Counted from the stretch's first letter, positions 1 through 9,218 are shown. The stretch is DNA of 64,000 nucleotides from Scatavimonas merdigallinarum (GCA_018713055.1 DVFW01000028.1:1-64000); one strand, 5' to 3'. Notes: generated by a model from the sequence alone, not told the origin. Numbers and translations: made by a program.

Positions 1-309
<309 letters not shown>

Positions 310-449
310 CAGGTTTCTTTGGTAATTGGTTTTTCCCTTTTTTCTGTTTATCCTTTATTCAGTTTTCAGTGTGCAGCTTTTTTCTTTGCTGCATCTGCGG
401 TTTTTCTTTTTTTTGCATATTTGCTTTTGGGCAGATATGCAGGCCTTTA

Positions 450-481
450 GGGCAGAGAACAAAAAGTTCTCTGCCCTTTTT
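450..481 (+). terminator. Rho-independent terminator of the rRNA operon
   Basis: An 11-bp perfect stem (GGGCAGAGAAC / GTTCTCTGCCC) has an AAAAA loop and is followed by TTTTT. It lies 140 bases after the 23S end. A smaller hairpin (GCAGC / GCTGC, 376-395) sits between them in a pyrimidine-rich spacer and may belong to rRNA processing. Confidence 0.9.
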
Positions 482-548
482 GTGTGATGTAGTCTTTTGA
501 AAAAAGCAAAGTGTCTTTCAGAATTTACAAAAGCCCATTTCTGCTCTA

Positions 549-1274
549 TTATAAAACAAGCTTCTTAATTTGACAGACATCCCCGTCCATTATGCGGTAT
601 GTGCAAGGCAATGGCTTAGTAATCTCCGGCGAAAGATTTGAGTGGATATACAGGCTGTCAAGCCCCGCGTCATGGGCGCCTTTTATATCTGTTGTACAGT
701 CGTTGCCGATCATAATGCTCTCGGCCGGGTTCAGGCCGTAACGTTTCAATATAATGTGGTAAAAAGCTTTGTCTGGTTTCTTGGTGTATTCGTTAGAGGA
801 AATAACAATCCCGTCAAACCGGTCTGCAATCTTTAAAAGCGTAAGTTCCGGCATGGTAAAGCAGCGCTGTGCGTTTGTAAGCAAATACTTTTTTTTGCCG
901 GCATTGTTCAGTGCATCGAGCAGATCTAAAACGCCGTCGTATAGGCGGACATGGCTTGTAGATATGGCCCGGAAAAATTGTGCGGTATAATCAACAAGTT
1001 GCCGGTTAGCTACTACACCGCGGTTTTTATAGAGCGTGAAAAACACGTTTTCCAGCCGTACCTCTATATGGGTATATTGCGGATACGCCGCCTTGGTGGC
1101 TTGCGTTTCCGCCTGCACCTCCTTTTGATAAGCGTCTTTTAACGCCGGCGGCGTGTAATATGCACCATAAAATCCGTAAAGGGTACAAAGTTTTTCCCAT
1201 AAATACCCGTTTTCTTCATCTGTACGAATATCAACAAGTGTGCCGTACAGATCAAACAAATAGTTTTTATACAT
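549..1274 (-). CDS. HAD-superfamily hydrolase (subfamily IA, YjjG-like)
   Basis: This 241-residue protein is a haloacid-dehalogenase-type phosphatase, probably acting on a small phosphorylated metabolite or nucleotide. Motif I is FDLYGTLVD, with the nucleophile at Asp8. The usual second Asp, the acid/base residue, is Tyr10. Motif II is LLTNAQ, motif III KKPDKAF, and motif IV IGNDCTTDIKGA. The region between is the helical cap typical of subfamily IA. The start is supported by AAAGGAG about 8 bases upstream. It is transcribed alone from a promoter at 1331-1359, divergent from nth. DLYGT-type motif I occurs in dehalogenase-like members, so the substrate is uncertain. Confidence 0.85.
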   Translation of the reverse strand: MYKNYLFDLYGTLVDIRTDEENGYLWEKLCTLYGFYGAYYTPPALKDAYQKEVQAETQATKAAYPQYTHIEVRLENVFFTLYKNRGVVANRQLVDYTAQFFRAISTSHVRLYDGVLDLLDALNNAGKKKYLLTNAQRCFTMPELTLLKIADRFDGIVISSNEYTKKPDKAFYHIILKRYGLNPAESIMIGNDCTTDIKGAHDAGLDSLYIHSNLSPEITKPLPCTYRIMDGDVCQIKKLVL

Positions 1275-1330
1275 AAAAACGGCTCCTTTCCGTGTCTTCT
1301 TTACCTTTGGGAGGAATATCTACAGAGTGC

Positions 1331-1359
1331 ATTATAGCAAAAAAGAAAATGAAGGGCAA
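1331..1359 (-). promoter_or_regulatory. SigA-type promoter of the HAD gene
   Basis: On the minus strand, TTGCCC (1354-1359) and TATAAT (1331-1336) are separated by 17 bases. The element stands back-to-back with the nth promoter at 1363-1391. Confidence 0.65.
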
Positions 1360-1362
1360 TTG

Positions 1363-1391
1363 CTGACAAAAAAATCTTTTTATGGTACTAT
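1363..1391 (+). promoter_or_regulatory. Probable promoter of nth
   Basis: CTGACA (1363-1368) and TACTAT (1386-1391) have a 17-base spacer. The element sits about 40 bases before the nth start. Confidence 0.5.
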
Positions 1392-1430
1392 AGTAACAGT
1401 ATTTTGGACGACCATAAGGGAGTGAACAGT

Positions 1431-2066
1431 ATGACCGACCGAAAAAGAGCCGCGCTTGCGGTTGAGGCATTGAAAAAAGAATACCCCGACGCGATTTGTT
1501 CGCTTGTATATACGGACCCGCTACAGCTGCTGATTGCTACCCGTCTGGCGGCGCAATGTACAGATCTGCGGGTCAATATGGTAACGCCGGCTTTGTTTGA
1601 CAGGTTTAAAACAGTTGCCGATTTTGCACAGGCCGATATAACCGAGGTTGAGGGATATATAAAAAGCTGTGGATTGTATAAAACCAAGGCAAAAGATATT
1701 GTAAACATGTGTGTAATGCTGCGCGACCGTTTTGGAGGGAAGGTACCGGATACAATAGAACAGCTTACGACGCTGCCAGGCGTGGGAAGAAAAACAGCAA
1801 ACTTGATTATAGGGGATATTTTCAAAAAACCGGCGGTTGTAGTGGACACGCATTGTATTCGTATTACAGGGCGTCTTGGCTTTCATACGATAAAGGATGC
1901 GGCAAAGATTGAAAAAATATTGCGGGATATTTTACCGCCGGAAGAATCTAACGATTTTTGCCACCGTCTTGTATTGCACGGAAGGGCGGTTTGCGACGCC
2001 AGAAAACCAAAATGCGACGTCTGCTGCATGAAGGAATTTTGTAAAACGGCGCGCGGTGAAGCGTAA
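1431..2066 (+). CDS. nth: Endonuclease III (DNA glycosylase/AP lyase)
   Basis: This is a base-excision repair enzyme that removes oxidised pyrimidines and cleaves AP sites (211 residues, normal for the family). The helix-hairpin-helix motif LPGVGRKTANLI carries the catalytic Lys. The downstream VVDTHCIRITGRLG carries the catalytic Asp. The C-terminus has the 4Fe-4S signature C-X6-C-X2-C-X5-C (CDARKPKCDVCCMKEFC). I chose the ATG at 1431 because AAGGGAGTG stands about 7 bases upstream; a TTG at 1404 in frame lacks such a site. lepA follows after 33 bases, so the two may be co-transcribed. Confidence 0.95.
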   Translation: MTDRKRAALAVEALKKEYPDAICSLVYTDPLQLLIATRLAAQCTDLRVNMVTPALFDRFKTVADFAQADITEVEGYIKSCGLYKTKAKDIVNMCVMLRDRFGGKVPDTIEQLTTLPGVGRKTANLIIGDIFKKPAVVVDTHCIRITGRLGFHTIKDAAKIEKILRDILPPEESNDFCHRLVLHGRAVCDARKPKCDVCCMKEFCKTARGEA

Positions 2067-2099
2067 GCTCACCTACAAAGGTTAAAAAGGAGGAAGCGC

Positions 2100-3911
2100 A
2101 TGTCTTTTCCAAAGGATAAAATTAGGAATTTCAGCATTATTGCGCATATAGATCACGGAAAGAGTACGCTGGCGGACCGTATTCTGGAGCAAACGCAATC
2201 GGTCGCGCTACGAGACATGGAGGACCAGCTGCTTGACAATATGGAACTTGAACGGGAGCGCGGCATTACCATAAAGGCGCATGCCGTTACGCTGTTATAC
2301 AAGGCGGACGACGGCGAAGAATATATATTTAATTTGATTGATACGCCCGGCCACGTGGATTTTAATTATGAGGTATCACGTTCTCTTGCCGCATGCGAAG
2401 GCGCGGTACTGGTTGTGGACGCATCGCAGGGGATTGAAGCACAAACGCTTGCAAATACCTATCTTGCTGTAGACAGCGGGCTGGAAATTGTACCGGTTGT
2501 CAATAAGATAGACCTTCCCAGCGCCGACCCGCAGCGTGTGATTACAGAAATTGAAGATGTAATTGGAATTCCCGCCCAGGATGCACCGCAGGTGTCTGCC
2601 AAAGAAGGAACAAATATCCGCGCCGTGCTGGAGCAGGTAGTAAAGAACGTGCCTCCTCCGCAGGGAGATGCAAATGCACCGCTGAAGGCGTTAATTTTTG
2701 ATTCGTATTATGACAGCTACAAGGGCGTTATTATTTATATCAGAGTTATGGACGGGACGGTCAAGCCCGGTGATGCGATTAAGCTGATGGCAACGGGATC
2801 TGTGTTTACCGTAGTGGAATGCGGTTTTTTGCGCGCAACAAGCCTGGAGCCAAGGCAGGAGCTGTCTGCTGGGGAGGTTGGCTATATTGCCGCCTCTATT
2901 AAGTCGGTGCGCGACGCACAAGTGGGTGATACCGTAACACTTGAAAGCAATCCGGCGGATGCGCCGCTGCCTGGGTACAGGGAGGTACAGTCCATGGTTT
3001 TCTGCGGGATCTACCCGGCAGACGGCGCGCGCTATGGGGATCTGCGCGACGCCTTGGAAAAACTGCGTTTAAACGATGCGTCGCTTTCATTTGAGCCGGA
3101 AACATCGGTTGCTCTGGGGTTTGGCTTCCGCTGCGGTTTTCTTGGCCTTTTGCATATGGAAATTATACAGGAGCGCCTGGAACGAGAATATAGCCTGGAT
3201 CTGATTACAACGGCGCCCAGCGTTATTTACCGGATTACAAAAACAGATGGAACGGTAGAAATGATAGACAACCCCACCAATTATCCGGATCCTTCGGTAA
3301 TCTTAAAAGCGGAAGAGCCGATGACCAACGCCCATATTTATGCGCCCAGCGAATATGTAGGGAATATTATGGAGCTTTGCCAGGACAGGCGCGGGACTTT
3401 TAAAGATATGACCTATATAGATGCAGATAGAGTAGACATTCATTATGCGCTGCCGCTGGCAGAAATTATTTATGATTTCTTCGATACATTGAAGTCGCGT
3501 ACAAGGGGTTATGCCTCTTTTGATTATGAACTTGACGGCTATGTGGAATCCAAACTTGTAAAACTGGATATTATGCTCAACGGAGAAGTGGTGGACGCGC
3601 TTTCGTTTATTATCCACACGGATAAGGCATACGGAAGAGCCAGAAAGATGGCGGAGAAGCTCAAAGAGAAAATTCCAAGGCAGCTATTTGAGGTTCCCAT
3701 TCAGGCATGTATAGGCGGAAAGATTATTGCAAGGGAAACGGTCAAGGCCATGCGCAAGGATGTGCTTGCGAAATGCTATGGCGGCGACATTACCAGAAAG
3801 AAAAAGCTGCTGGAAAAACAGAAGGAAGGCAAAAAGCGGATGCGGCAGCTGGGCAGTGTAGAGGTTCCGCAGGACGCGTTTATGGCGGTTTTAAAATTGG
3901 ATACGGACTGA
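2100..3911 (+). CDS. lepA: Elongation factor 4 (LepA), ribosome back-translocating GTPase
   Basis: This 603-residue translational GTPase acts on elongating ribosomes. G1 is AHIDHGKST near the N-terminus, followed by RGITIKA, DTPGHVDF (G3) and NKIDLPSADP (G4). EF-Tu domain 2, the EF-G-like domains and the LepA C-terminal domain follow, ending at VLKLDTD. The length equals that of typical LepA. The start has AAGGAGG 7 bases upstream. A strong terminator follows 30 bases after the stop. Confidence 0.97.
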   Translation: MSFPKDKIRNFSIIAHIDHGKSTLADRILEQTQSVALRDMEDQLLDNMELERERGITIKAHAVTLLYKADDGEEYIFNLIDTPGHVDFNYEVSRSLAACEGAVLVVDASQGIEAQTLANTYLAVDSGLEIVPVVNKIDLPSADPQRVITEIEDVIGIPAQDAPQVSAKEGTNIRAVLEQVVKNVPPPQGDANAPLKALIFDSYYDSYKGVIIYIRVMDGTVKPGDAIKLMATGSVFTVVECGFLRATSLEPRQELSAGEVGYIAASIKSVRDAQVGDTVTLESNPADAPLPGYREVQSMVFCGIYPADGARYGDLRDALEKLRLNDASLSFEPETSVALGFGFRCGFLGLLHMEIIQERLEREYSLDLITTAPSVIYRITKTDGTVEMIDNPTNYPDPSVILKAEEPMTNAHIYAPSEYVGNIMELCQDRRGTFKDMTYIDADRVDIHYALPLAEIIYDFFDTLKSRTRGYASFDYELDGYVESKLVKLDIMLNGEVVDALSFIIHTDKAYGRARKMAEKLKEKIPRQLFEVPIQACIGGKIIARETVKAMRKDVLAKCYGGDITRKKKLLEKQKEGKKRMRQLGSVEVPQDAFMAVLKLDTD

Positions 3912-3942
3912 GAACTTTTTAGCTTACTGCAGAGATAAAAAA

Positions 3943-3978
3943 GGCTGCTGCGTATTTTCTACGCAGCAGCCTTTTTTT
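3943..3978 (+). terminator. Terminator of lepA
   Basis: A 12-bp stem (GGCTGCTGCGTA / TACGCAGCAGCC, 3943-3971) is followed by seven T. It is the canonical intrinsic terminator of the nth-lepA transcript. Confidence 0.92.
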
Positions 3979-4002
3979 AATCCGGACAGAATCAATAATA
4001 AT

Positions 4003-4043
4003 AAATTCCGGCCCTGTAAATACATTTGGCAGGGCCGGAATTT
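4003..4043 (-). terminator. Terminator of the yfhO-like gene
   Basis: A 14-bp inverted repeat (AAATTCCGGCCCTG / CAGGGCCGGAATTT) lies just after the minus-strand stop at 4057. A T-rich tail follows on the minus strand. Confidence 0.8.
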
Positions 4044-4056
4044 GAAATAAAGCGGT

Positions 4057-6750
4057 TTATACCTGTTTTGTATCAACTGTGGTTGTTGCAGGATCAGACA
4101 ACATTTTTTTGCGTTTTCTTTTATAAACCTGCTCCACGGCGATAATCAAAACAAAAAGCGCAAGAGCGGCTGTACCCAGCAGAACACCGGGAATAAAGCC
4201 GTTGGGGGAATATTTGAAGGTAACCTGGTGCTCCCCCTGCGAAAGAGGAATTGCACACATGGCGTTTGCAATCGGCGTAATTTCCGTTTCTACGCCGTCT
4301 ACGTATGCGGTCCATCCTTTTTCATAAGGAATCGAGGTATACATCAAACCATCCTTTTTAGCGGTAATGGTGCCGTCTACCTGTGTGGAGGTCAGGTTTG
4401 TAATTTCCAGCTTTTCGTCGTTGAGCAGTGCATAGCCTCTGTCAAAGACGTCCTGATTTAGTACGCAAACATAAATATCCGCACTACCGGAATACCCCGT
4501 TGTGGTGTTTGAAAAAAACGACACAATGTCACCCTTATTATACTTTCCGGCAGAGAAAATATAGGGACGTTTGATATTATACCAGTGCTGGCTGCCGTTT
4601 TGATCATTGCTGACCAGAACGTTTTCCGTATTGTCAATTTTTGCATACACATATAGTACGCCGTCTTCCGGCATTTCATAGTTCCATTTCAAAGAGCTGC
4701 TCTGCGCGGCGTCCTGTGGACGGTAGTTGTACTGCCCGTAAACACCCTCCTGGTCGTAATATACGTTTAGATTAGAATGCCCCACGTTTAGCACGCTTAC
4801 CGGGGTAAAGAGCTCGTCGGTAATGCCTGTGGCTTTTTCAAACAGCTCCTGCTGCGCCTTGAAAGGATCGGTTTTATCGGGCAGGAAGGTCTGCAGATTT
4901 TTTTCCGTCATAAAACCAAGAGAAAGATAACGGTTGTTTTTATAGGTTTTCATGCCGTCTGTGTCGAACGCCTGCGACCAGTTGACCGTGTCTGCCAGAT
5001 AGCTGTTTTTGGCAATGAGATATTTTAAATTTACAAACGCGTTGGTCAAAGGCGAGGTTTCCGCGTAATAGTAACGGTTGCCGGCATCCCAGCCAAGCAG
5101 GCCGATCCCTTCCAGAAAGTTTGTAACGTTTACATTAGCGGTGGAAGCAAATTGAGATACCCCGGTATAACCGTATAACGGCGGATCGTTCAGTGTATAG
5201 TATGCAGAAAATTCTACCCTGTAAAATTCTTCGTCGTCGGTTTCTTCCAGCGTGTCCAACGCAGACTGGACCTTATTAAACTGGTCCGGATAACCAGTGT
5301 GGTCTGTTACACGCACTTCGTTTACGCCAATCATTACGTTAAAACACATTTCTACCAAAATAACGCCGCAGACGATACCGGTAACGGCTTTTTTGTTAAA
5401 GAGTTTCCGTTCGTACAAAAACAGAACAAACAGGAAGATTACAGCAAGTACAATGCTGCCATATACGGCGGTATCGTCCTGCTGGCCGACAGCGGCGCAC
5501 ACAATGACAAACGTGGCGGCGATCGCCATGCCGCAAATATCTACCAGCGTAATGCCCTCCAACAGTGTAAAGGCACGGTATGCCATAACGACCAAAATAA
5601 ACGAGATTAAAAAAGAATACCGATAAGGAATCATATTGGTAGAGTGGAACCCGTGCCAAATGAAATTAAGCACGTTGACGTTACAGCTGATCAGAAGGAA
5701 CGCCAGCACGGAAACATGCAGAATTTTTTCGCGCAGCGAAATTTTCTTAGCCAGCAAAAATACAACTGCCAGCATAATACATAAAAAGCCGCAGTAAATA
5801 TTTGGCAGGCCTTCTTTTACATTAGGGGGAACAAAAGCGGCGAAGTTGCCGAAGAGGTCTACGAAAGAATTTTCAAATTTCCATGGGGAAGGGAACGCAT
5901 TTTCCGCACTGTGGGTCAGCTGCAAATTCAAATAAGCCGGGAGTGTAACAAACGCGGTCAACGACAGGCTGATCGCCGAAAAGCCTGCAATGCTTAAAAG
6001 CTTTTTGAAAAAGGCCTTTAATGATAACTTGCTGCAAATACATACTCCAAAAAACACAATGGCCGTAAATATGCAAATAAAAAAGCCCATATAATAATTG
6101 GTCAGGACGGCCAGCGCCAGGGATATTACGTATAATTTGTATTTGCCTTCCCGCACCAGCGCCACAGTGCCAAGGACGACCAGTGGGAGCAGGGCAAAAG
6201 AATCAAACCAGATAATATTCCAGTAATAACCCATGGTGTATGCGCACAGCGCGTACAAAACAGAGAAAAACGGCAGTGTAATGTCGTTGCGTTTAAAAAC
6301 GGATTTCAGGAAAATGGCACAAAACAGCCCGGAGCAGCCGATGCGAATTAATAAAAATACCGTGAGCGCTTCACGAAGAAAAGCTTGTGGGATAAACAGA
6401 GTAAAGAAGTTCAGCGGGCTTGCCAGATAATATGCCGACAGTGCGACAAAATTGGACCCCATACCCGTATCCCAGGAATAGAGCAGGGAAGAGCCTTCCT
6501 GCAGTTTTGCCTGAAAGTCCGATAAAAACGGATAATATTGTTGCCACAGGTCCGTTACCAGAATTTGCTTATCGCCAAACGGGTAAACGCCGTTTACAGC
6601 GTAGGCTGTTCCCAACAGCAAAAACGGCAGAAAAAACGATAATACAAGATAAAGCCTGGTATTAGACGGTTTGCCTGCGGTTTGAAGGGTTGCGGGCGCT
6701 GTGGTCGGCAGTTTTTTGACGGCCGGCTTTTTTTTCTTTTTTTTGCTCAT
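4057..6750 (-). CDS. YfhO-family multimembrane GT-C-type glycosyltransferase
   Basis: This 897-residue integral membrane protein has a Lys-rich cytoplasmic N-terminus (MSKKKKKKPAVKK) and about a dozen hydrophobic segments through roughly residue 480. A large extracytoplasmic region follows, then a last membrane segment near 850-875 and a basic tail. The early YPFGDKQILVTDLWQQYYPF segment is typical of YfhO proteins. In Bacillus subtilis YfhO works with CsbB (GT2) and a GtrA-type flippase to glycosylate lipoteichoic acid outside the cell. Both partner types are encoded divergently next door at 6979-8514, which supports the same role here. The ATG at 6750 was preferred over an in-frame GTG at 6789. 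A GGGAGGA lies upstream at slightly long spacing. Confidence 0.85.
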   Translation of the reverse strand: MSKKKKKKPAVKKLPTTAPATLQTAGKPSNTRLYLVLSFFLPFLLLGTAYAVNGVYPFGDKQILVTDLWQQYYPFLSDFQAKLQEGSSLLYSWDTGMGSNFVALSAYYLASPLNFFTLFIPQAFLREALTVFLLIRIGCSGLFCAIFLKSVFKRNDITLPFFSVLYALCAYTMGYYWNIIWFDSFALLPLVVLGTVALVREGKYKLYVISLALAVLTNYYMGFFICIFTAIVFFGVCICSKLSLKAFFKKLLSIAGFSAISLSLTAFVTLPAYLNLQLTHSAENAFPSPWKFENSFVDLFGNFAAFVPPNVKEGLPNIYCGFLCIMLAVVFLLAKKISLREKILHVSVLAFLLISCNVNVLNFIWHGFHSTNMIPYRYSFLISFILVVMAYRAFTLLEGITLVDICGMAIAATFVIVCAAVGQQDDTAVYGSIVLAVIFLFVLFLYERKLFNKKAVTGIVCGVILVEMCFNVMIGVNEVRVTDHTGYPDQFNKVQSALDTLEETDDEEFYRVEFSAYYTLNDPPLYGYTGVSQFASTANVNVTNFLEGIGLLGWDAGNRYYYAETSPLTNAFVNLKYLIAKNSYLADTVNWSQAFDTDGMKTYKNNRYLSLGFMTEKNLQTFLPDKTDPFKAQQELFEKATGITDELFTPVSVLNVGHSNLNVYYDQEGVYGQYNYRPQDAAQSSSLKWNYEMPEDGVLYVYAKIDNTENVLVSNDQNGSQHWYNIKRPYIFSAGKYNKGDIVSFFSNTTTGYSGSADIYVCVLNQDVFDRGYALLNDEKLEITNLTSTQVDGTITAKKDGLMYTSIPYEKGWTAYVDGVETEITPIANAMCAIPLSQGEHQVTFKYSPNGFIPGVLLGTAALALFVLIIAVEQVYKRKRKKMLSDPATTTVDTKQV

Positions 6751-6834
6751 GGTCTTTGTTTCATCCTCCCGATGCAAATATAAATACACCCCATTTTACC
6801 ATTAATTTTCTATTGGGTAAACCGTTTACAGAAA

Positions 6835-6857
6835 AAAACCTGCTTTTTGCAGGTTTT
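6835..6857. terminator. Bidirectional hairpin between yfhO-like gene and GT2 gene
   Basis: The stem AAACCTGC / GCAGGTTT has a five-T loop and T-rich sequence on both strands (seven T on the minus strand). It lies in the divergent intergenic space, so on the minus strand it would sit in the leader of the yfhO-like gene and could act as an attenuator. Confidence 0.5.
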
Positions 6858-6910
6858 ATTTATAAATAATGGTTTTTCACCGTATAGCCCTTTTTTTTTC
6901 TTATGGGGTT

Positions 6911-6919
6911 TGTTATAAT
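6911..6919 (+). promoter_or_regulatory. Extended -10 promoter for the GT2-gtrA operon
   Basis: TGTTATAAT is an extended -10 element (TG-N-TATAAT) about 60 bases before the GT2 start. No good -35 is visible; the matching position is a run of T. Confidence 0.5.
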
Positions 6920-6978
6920 CTTATTACATGTACAAAAGCATCAAGAATTTTTATACGTACAAAGGAAATGGTGGTAGC

Positions 6979-7935
6979 ATGAAAACGGTTGATATAGTTG
7001 TTCCCTGCTATAATGAGGAAGAAGGGCTTGAAGTTTTCCTGTTGGAAACTTCAAAGGTTGTGGACGAAATTTTTGGATATGCTTTTACGTTTATTTTGGT
7101 GGATGACGGAAGCCGCGACGCAACTTTTTCAAAGATGAAGCTGCTTGCAGAACAAAACCCGAATGTAAAATATCTTTCTTTTTCGCGCAATTTTGGGAAA
7201 GAAGCGGCTATGTATGCCGGACTGAAATATACAAGCGGGGATTATGTGATTGTAATGGATGCAGATTTGCAGCACCCGCCTAAAATGATCCCGGAAATGA
7301 TTCGGGGCGTTGAAGAAGGCTATGACTGCTGTGCGGCCAGAAGGACCTCCCGGGAAGGTGAATCAAAAATCAGAAGTTTTTTTTCTAAAAATTTTTACAG
7401 GTTCAGCAATAAAATAACCGACGTAAAAATGCCGTACGGCGCTGTGGATTTTCGCATTATGTCCAGAAGAATGGTTGACGCGGTGCTGGAGCTTTCAGAA
7501 GTGCAGCGTTTTTCCAAGGGCATTTTCAGCTGGGTTGGCTATGAGACGAAATGGCTTCCTTATGAAAATATAGAGCGGGCGATTGGAAAAACAAAATGGA
7601 GCTTTTGGGGTCTGTTTAAATATGCCATTGACGGGATCACCGCGTTTTCTGTTGCACCCCTGCGTATTATTGCAGGCATGGGCATATTGATCTCTTTAAT
7701 TGCGTTAATCTATATTATTATAACGCTTATTAAGACGCTTGTAACGGGGATAGATGTTCCTGGTTATGCAACAAGTATTTGTATTACACTGTTTATGGGC
7801 GGGATTATTGAATTTTCCGTCGGTATTTTGGGAGAATATATCGGGCGTATTTATATGGAAAGCAAGAAGCGGCCGATTTTTTTGCTGAAGAGTACCAATA
7901 TAGAAAAAAAAGAAAACGGCCGCACCGAGGAATAA
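6979..7935 (+). CDS. GT2 polyprenyl-phosphate glycosyltransferase (CsbB/GtrB/DPM1-like)
   Basis: The protein (318 residues) transfers a sugar from a nucleotide sugar to undecaprenyl phosphate on the cytoplasmic face. The N-terminal GT-A domain starts IVVPCYNEEEG, with LVDDGSRD and the metal-binding DADLQHPP. The family signature IGKTKWSFWGL is followed by two C-terminal membrane helices (about residues 215-290). The ATG at 6979 is preceded by AAAGGA and GGTGG; an ATG 51 bases upstream has no ribosome-binding site. gtrA follows after 18 bases, and the divergent neighbour is YfhO-like. Together they form the donor-synthesis, flipping and transfer steps of one pathway. Confidence 0.92.
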   Translation: MKTVDIVVPCYNEEEGLEVFLLETSKVVDEIFGYAFTFILVDDGSRDATFSKMKLLAEQNPNVKYLSFSRNFGKEAAMYAGLKYTSGDYVIVMDADLQHPPKMIPEMIRGVEEGYDCCAARRTSREGESKIRSFFSKNFYRFSNKITDVKMPYGAVDFRIMSRRMVDAVLELSEVQRFSKGIFSWVGYETKWLPYENIERAIGKTKWSFWGLFKYAIDGITAFSVAPLRIIAGMGILISLIALIYIIITLIKTLVTGIDVPGYATSICITLFMGGIIEFSVGILGEYIGRIYMESKKRPIFLLKSTNIEKKENGRTEE

Positions 7936-7953
7936 CAGGAGAAAACGGGAATT

Positions 7954-8514
7954 ATGCAGTTTTTGAAGACGTTTTTTGACAAAAAGTTTTTAAAATTTGT
8001 TCTGGTTGGAATTGTGAATACCCTGGTAGGATATGGAATTATGCTTGGGTATTATAATATAGCAACGTCACTTGGCTGGTTTGACAGCAATACCAACTAT
8101 TGGGTAGGATCTGCCGCAAATTATGTGCTTACCAGTATTTTAAGTTACTTTTTGAACAAATATTTTACATTCCAGAACAAAGAAAGCAACAAAAAAACCG
8201 TGATACGGTTTATAATCAATATTGCCGTATGTTATCTGCTGGCATACGGGCTTGCAAAGCCTCTGGTGGATTGGATTGCACACAACTGGCTGGGCGGCGC
8301 TGTAACGGCTATAGCGCAATGGCTTGGAACAATGTCCTTTTTTGCAGGAAAAACAGCAGCGCAGCTGGTTAAAATGGTAACCGACAATATTTCTATGCTG
8401 GCGGGCTCTGTTTTCTTTGTTATGTTTAATTATATTGGGCAACGGTTTTTCGCGTTTAAAACAAAAGAAGACGGCGGGAGAAATCCGGAACAACAGGAAA
8501 AACAGGGGAGATAA
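7954..8514 (+). CDS. GtrA-family membrane protein (probable lipid-linked sugar flippase)
   Basis: This 186-residue protein has four predicted membrane segments. Its N-terminus (FLKFVLVGIVNTLVGYGIML) is the classic GtrA start. Family members are thought to flip polyprenyl-phosphate sugar made by the adjacent GT2. The extra loop between the third and fourth segments (about residues 105-145) is longer than in minimal GtrA proteins. It is the last gene of the operon; a terminator follows immediately at 8522. Confidence 0.88.
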   Translation: MQFLKTFFDKKFLKFVLVGIVNTLVGYGIMLGYYNIATSLGWFDSNTNYWVGSAANYVLTSILSYFLNKYFTFQNKESNKKTVIRFIINIAVCYLLAYGLAKPLVDWIAHNWLGGAVTAIAQWLGTMSFFAGKTAAQLVKMVTDNISMLAGSVFFVMFNYIGQRFFAFKTKEDGGRNPEQQEKQGR

Positions 8515-8521
8515 AAGAAAA

Positions 8522-8554
8522 GAACCCGGCTCATAAAAAGAGCCGGGTTCTTTC
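8522..8554 (+). terminator. Terminator of the GT2-gtrA operon
   Basis: A 10-bp stem GAACCCGGCT / AGCCGGGTTC is followed by TTTCT. The minus-strand dockerin gene ends 23 bases further on. Confidence 0.85.
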
Positions 8555-8576
8555 TGACAGTTTTATTGTTTTACGA

Positions 8577-9116
8577 TCAAAGTAAGCCTGCAAGTTCGTC
8601 AGGCTTGGTATCTTCTATGTCTTCTGGGCCTTGAACGGGAAAACGGTCAATACTGTGCGCAATGTATTTTTGTATAAGCAGCACATCGGCTGTGGTAATG
8701 GCGCCATCCCCGTTTACATCTCCATACTGTTCCTGTGCAGCAGAAAACTGTGCAACGCGTGCGATTCTTTTTTGCAGGGAAAGCGTGTCGGAGACCGTCA
8801 CTGCGCCGTTGCCGTCCACATCGCCATACATGGTGGGGACAGGTTTTTCCTGCAGGGAAAGAATGGAGAGCAGCAGGTTGGAAAAGGCAAGGTCCACGTC
8901 TTCTGATGTGGAAAGGTCGTCATTATATACGGTCTGTGCCTGCAGGTATGCTTCTGAAAAATATGTATAGGAGTCTGTGGTGTAACGGGAGGGTTCCATA
9001 TAAACCTCTGCCTTTTGCAAAAGGGTTCCCAAATCTTTCTTGGTTACCGTAATTGCTCCCGCTGCATTTATGTTCCTCCAAATAAAATGATGCCGGGTGC
9101 TGAAAACATCCAACAT
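8577..9116 (-). CDS. Dockerin type I protein with FIVAR-like segment, probably 5'-truncated
   Basis: The 179-residue reading frame has a helical segment (about residues 26-90: DLGTLLQKAEVYMEPSRYT... with regularly placed Tyr and Leu) resembling a FIVAR-like module. Two dockerin repeats follow: YGDVDGNGAVTVSD and YGDVNGDGAITTAD. Both calcium loops keep the D-x-D/N-x-N/D-G-x-[IV]-x3-D pattern and are followed by LSLQKRIA and LLIQKYIA helices. No signal peptide or ribosome-binding site precedes the ATG, and dockerins normally sit at the end of long secreted enzymes. I infer that this is the 3' remnant of a larger gene, so it may not be expressed. Confidence 0.75.
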   Translation of the reverse strand: MLDVFSTRHHFIWRNINAAGAITVTKKDLGTLLQKAEVYMEPSRYTTDSYTYFSEAYLQAQTVYNDDLSTSEDVDLAFSNLLLSILSLQEKPVPTMYGDVDGNGAVTVSDTLSLQKRIARVAQFSAAQEQYGDVNGDGAITTADVLLIQKYIAHSIDRFPVQGPEDIEDTKPDELAGLL

Positions 9117-9218
9117 AACTATAGCGCATGTCCACCAGATTTACAAATAAAAAATTCGTAACCATTCAGACACCGGGGACGGGGCCGGCTGAAAGCGCAT
9201 AAAAAGGAAAAAATATGC

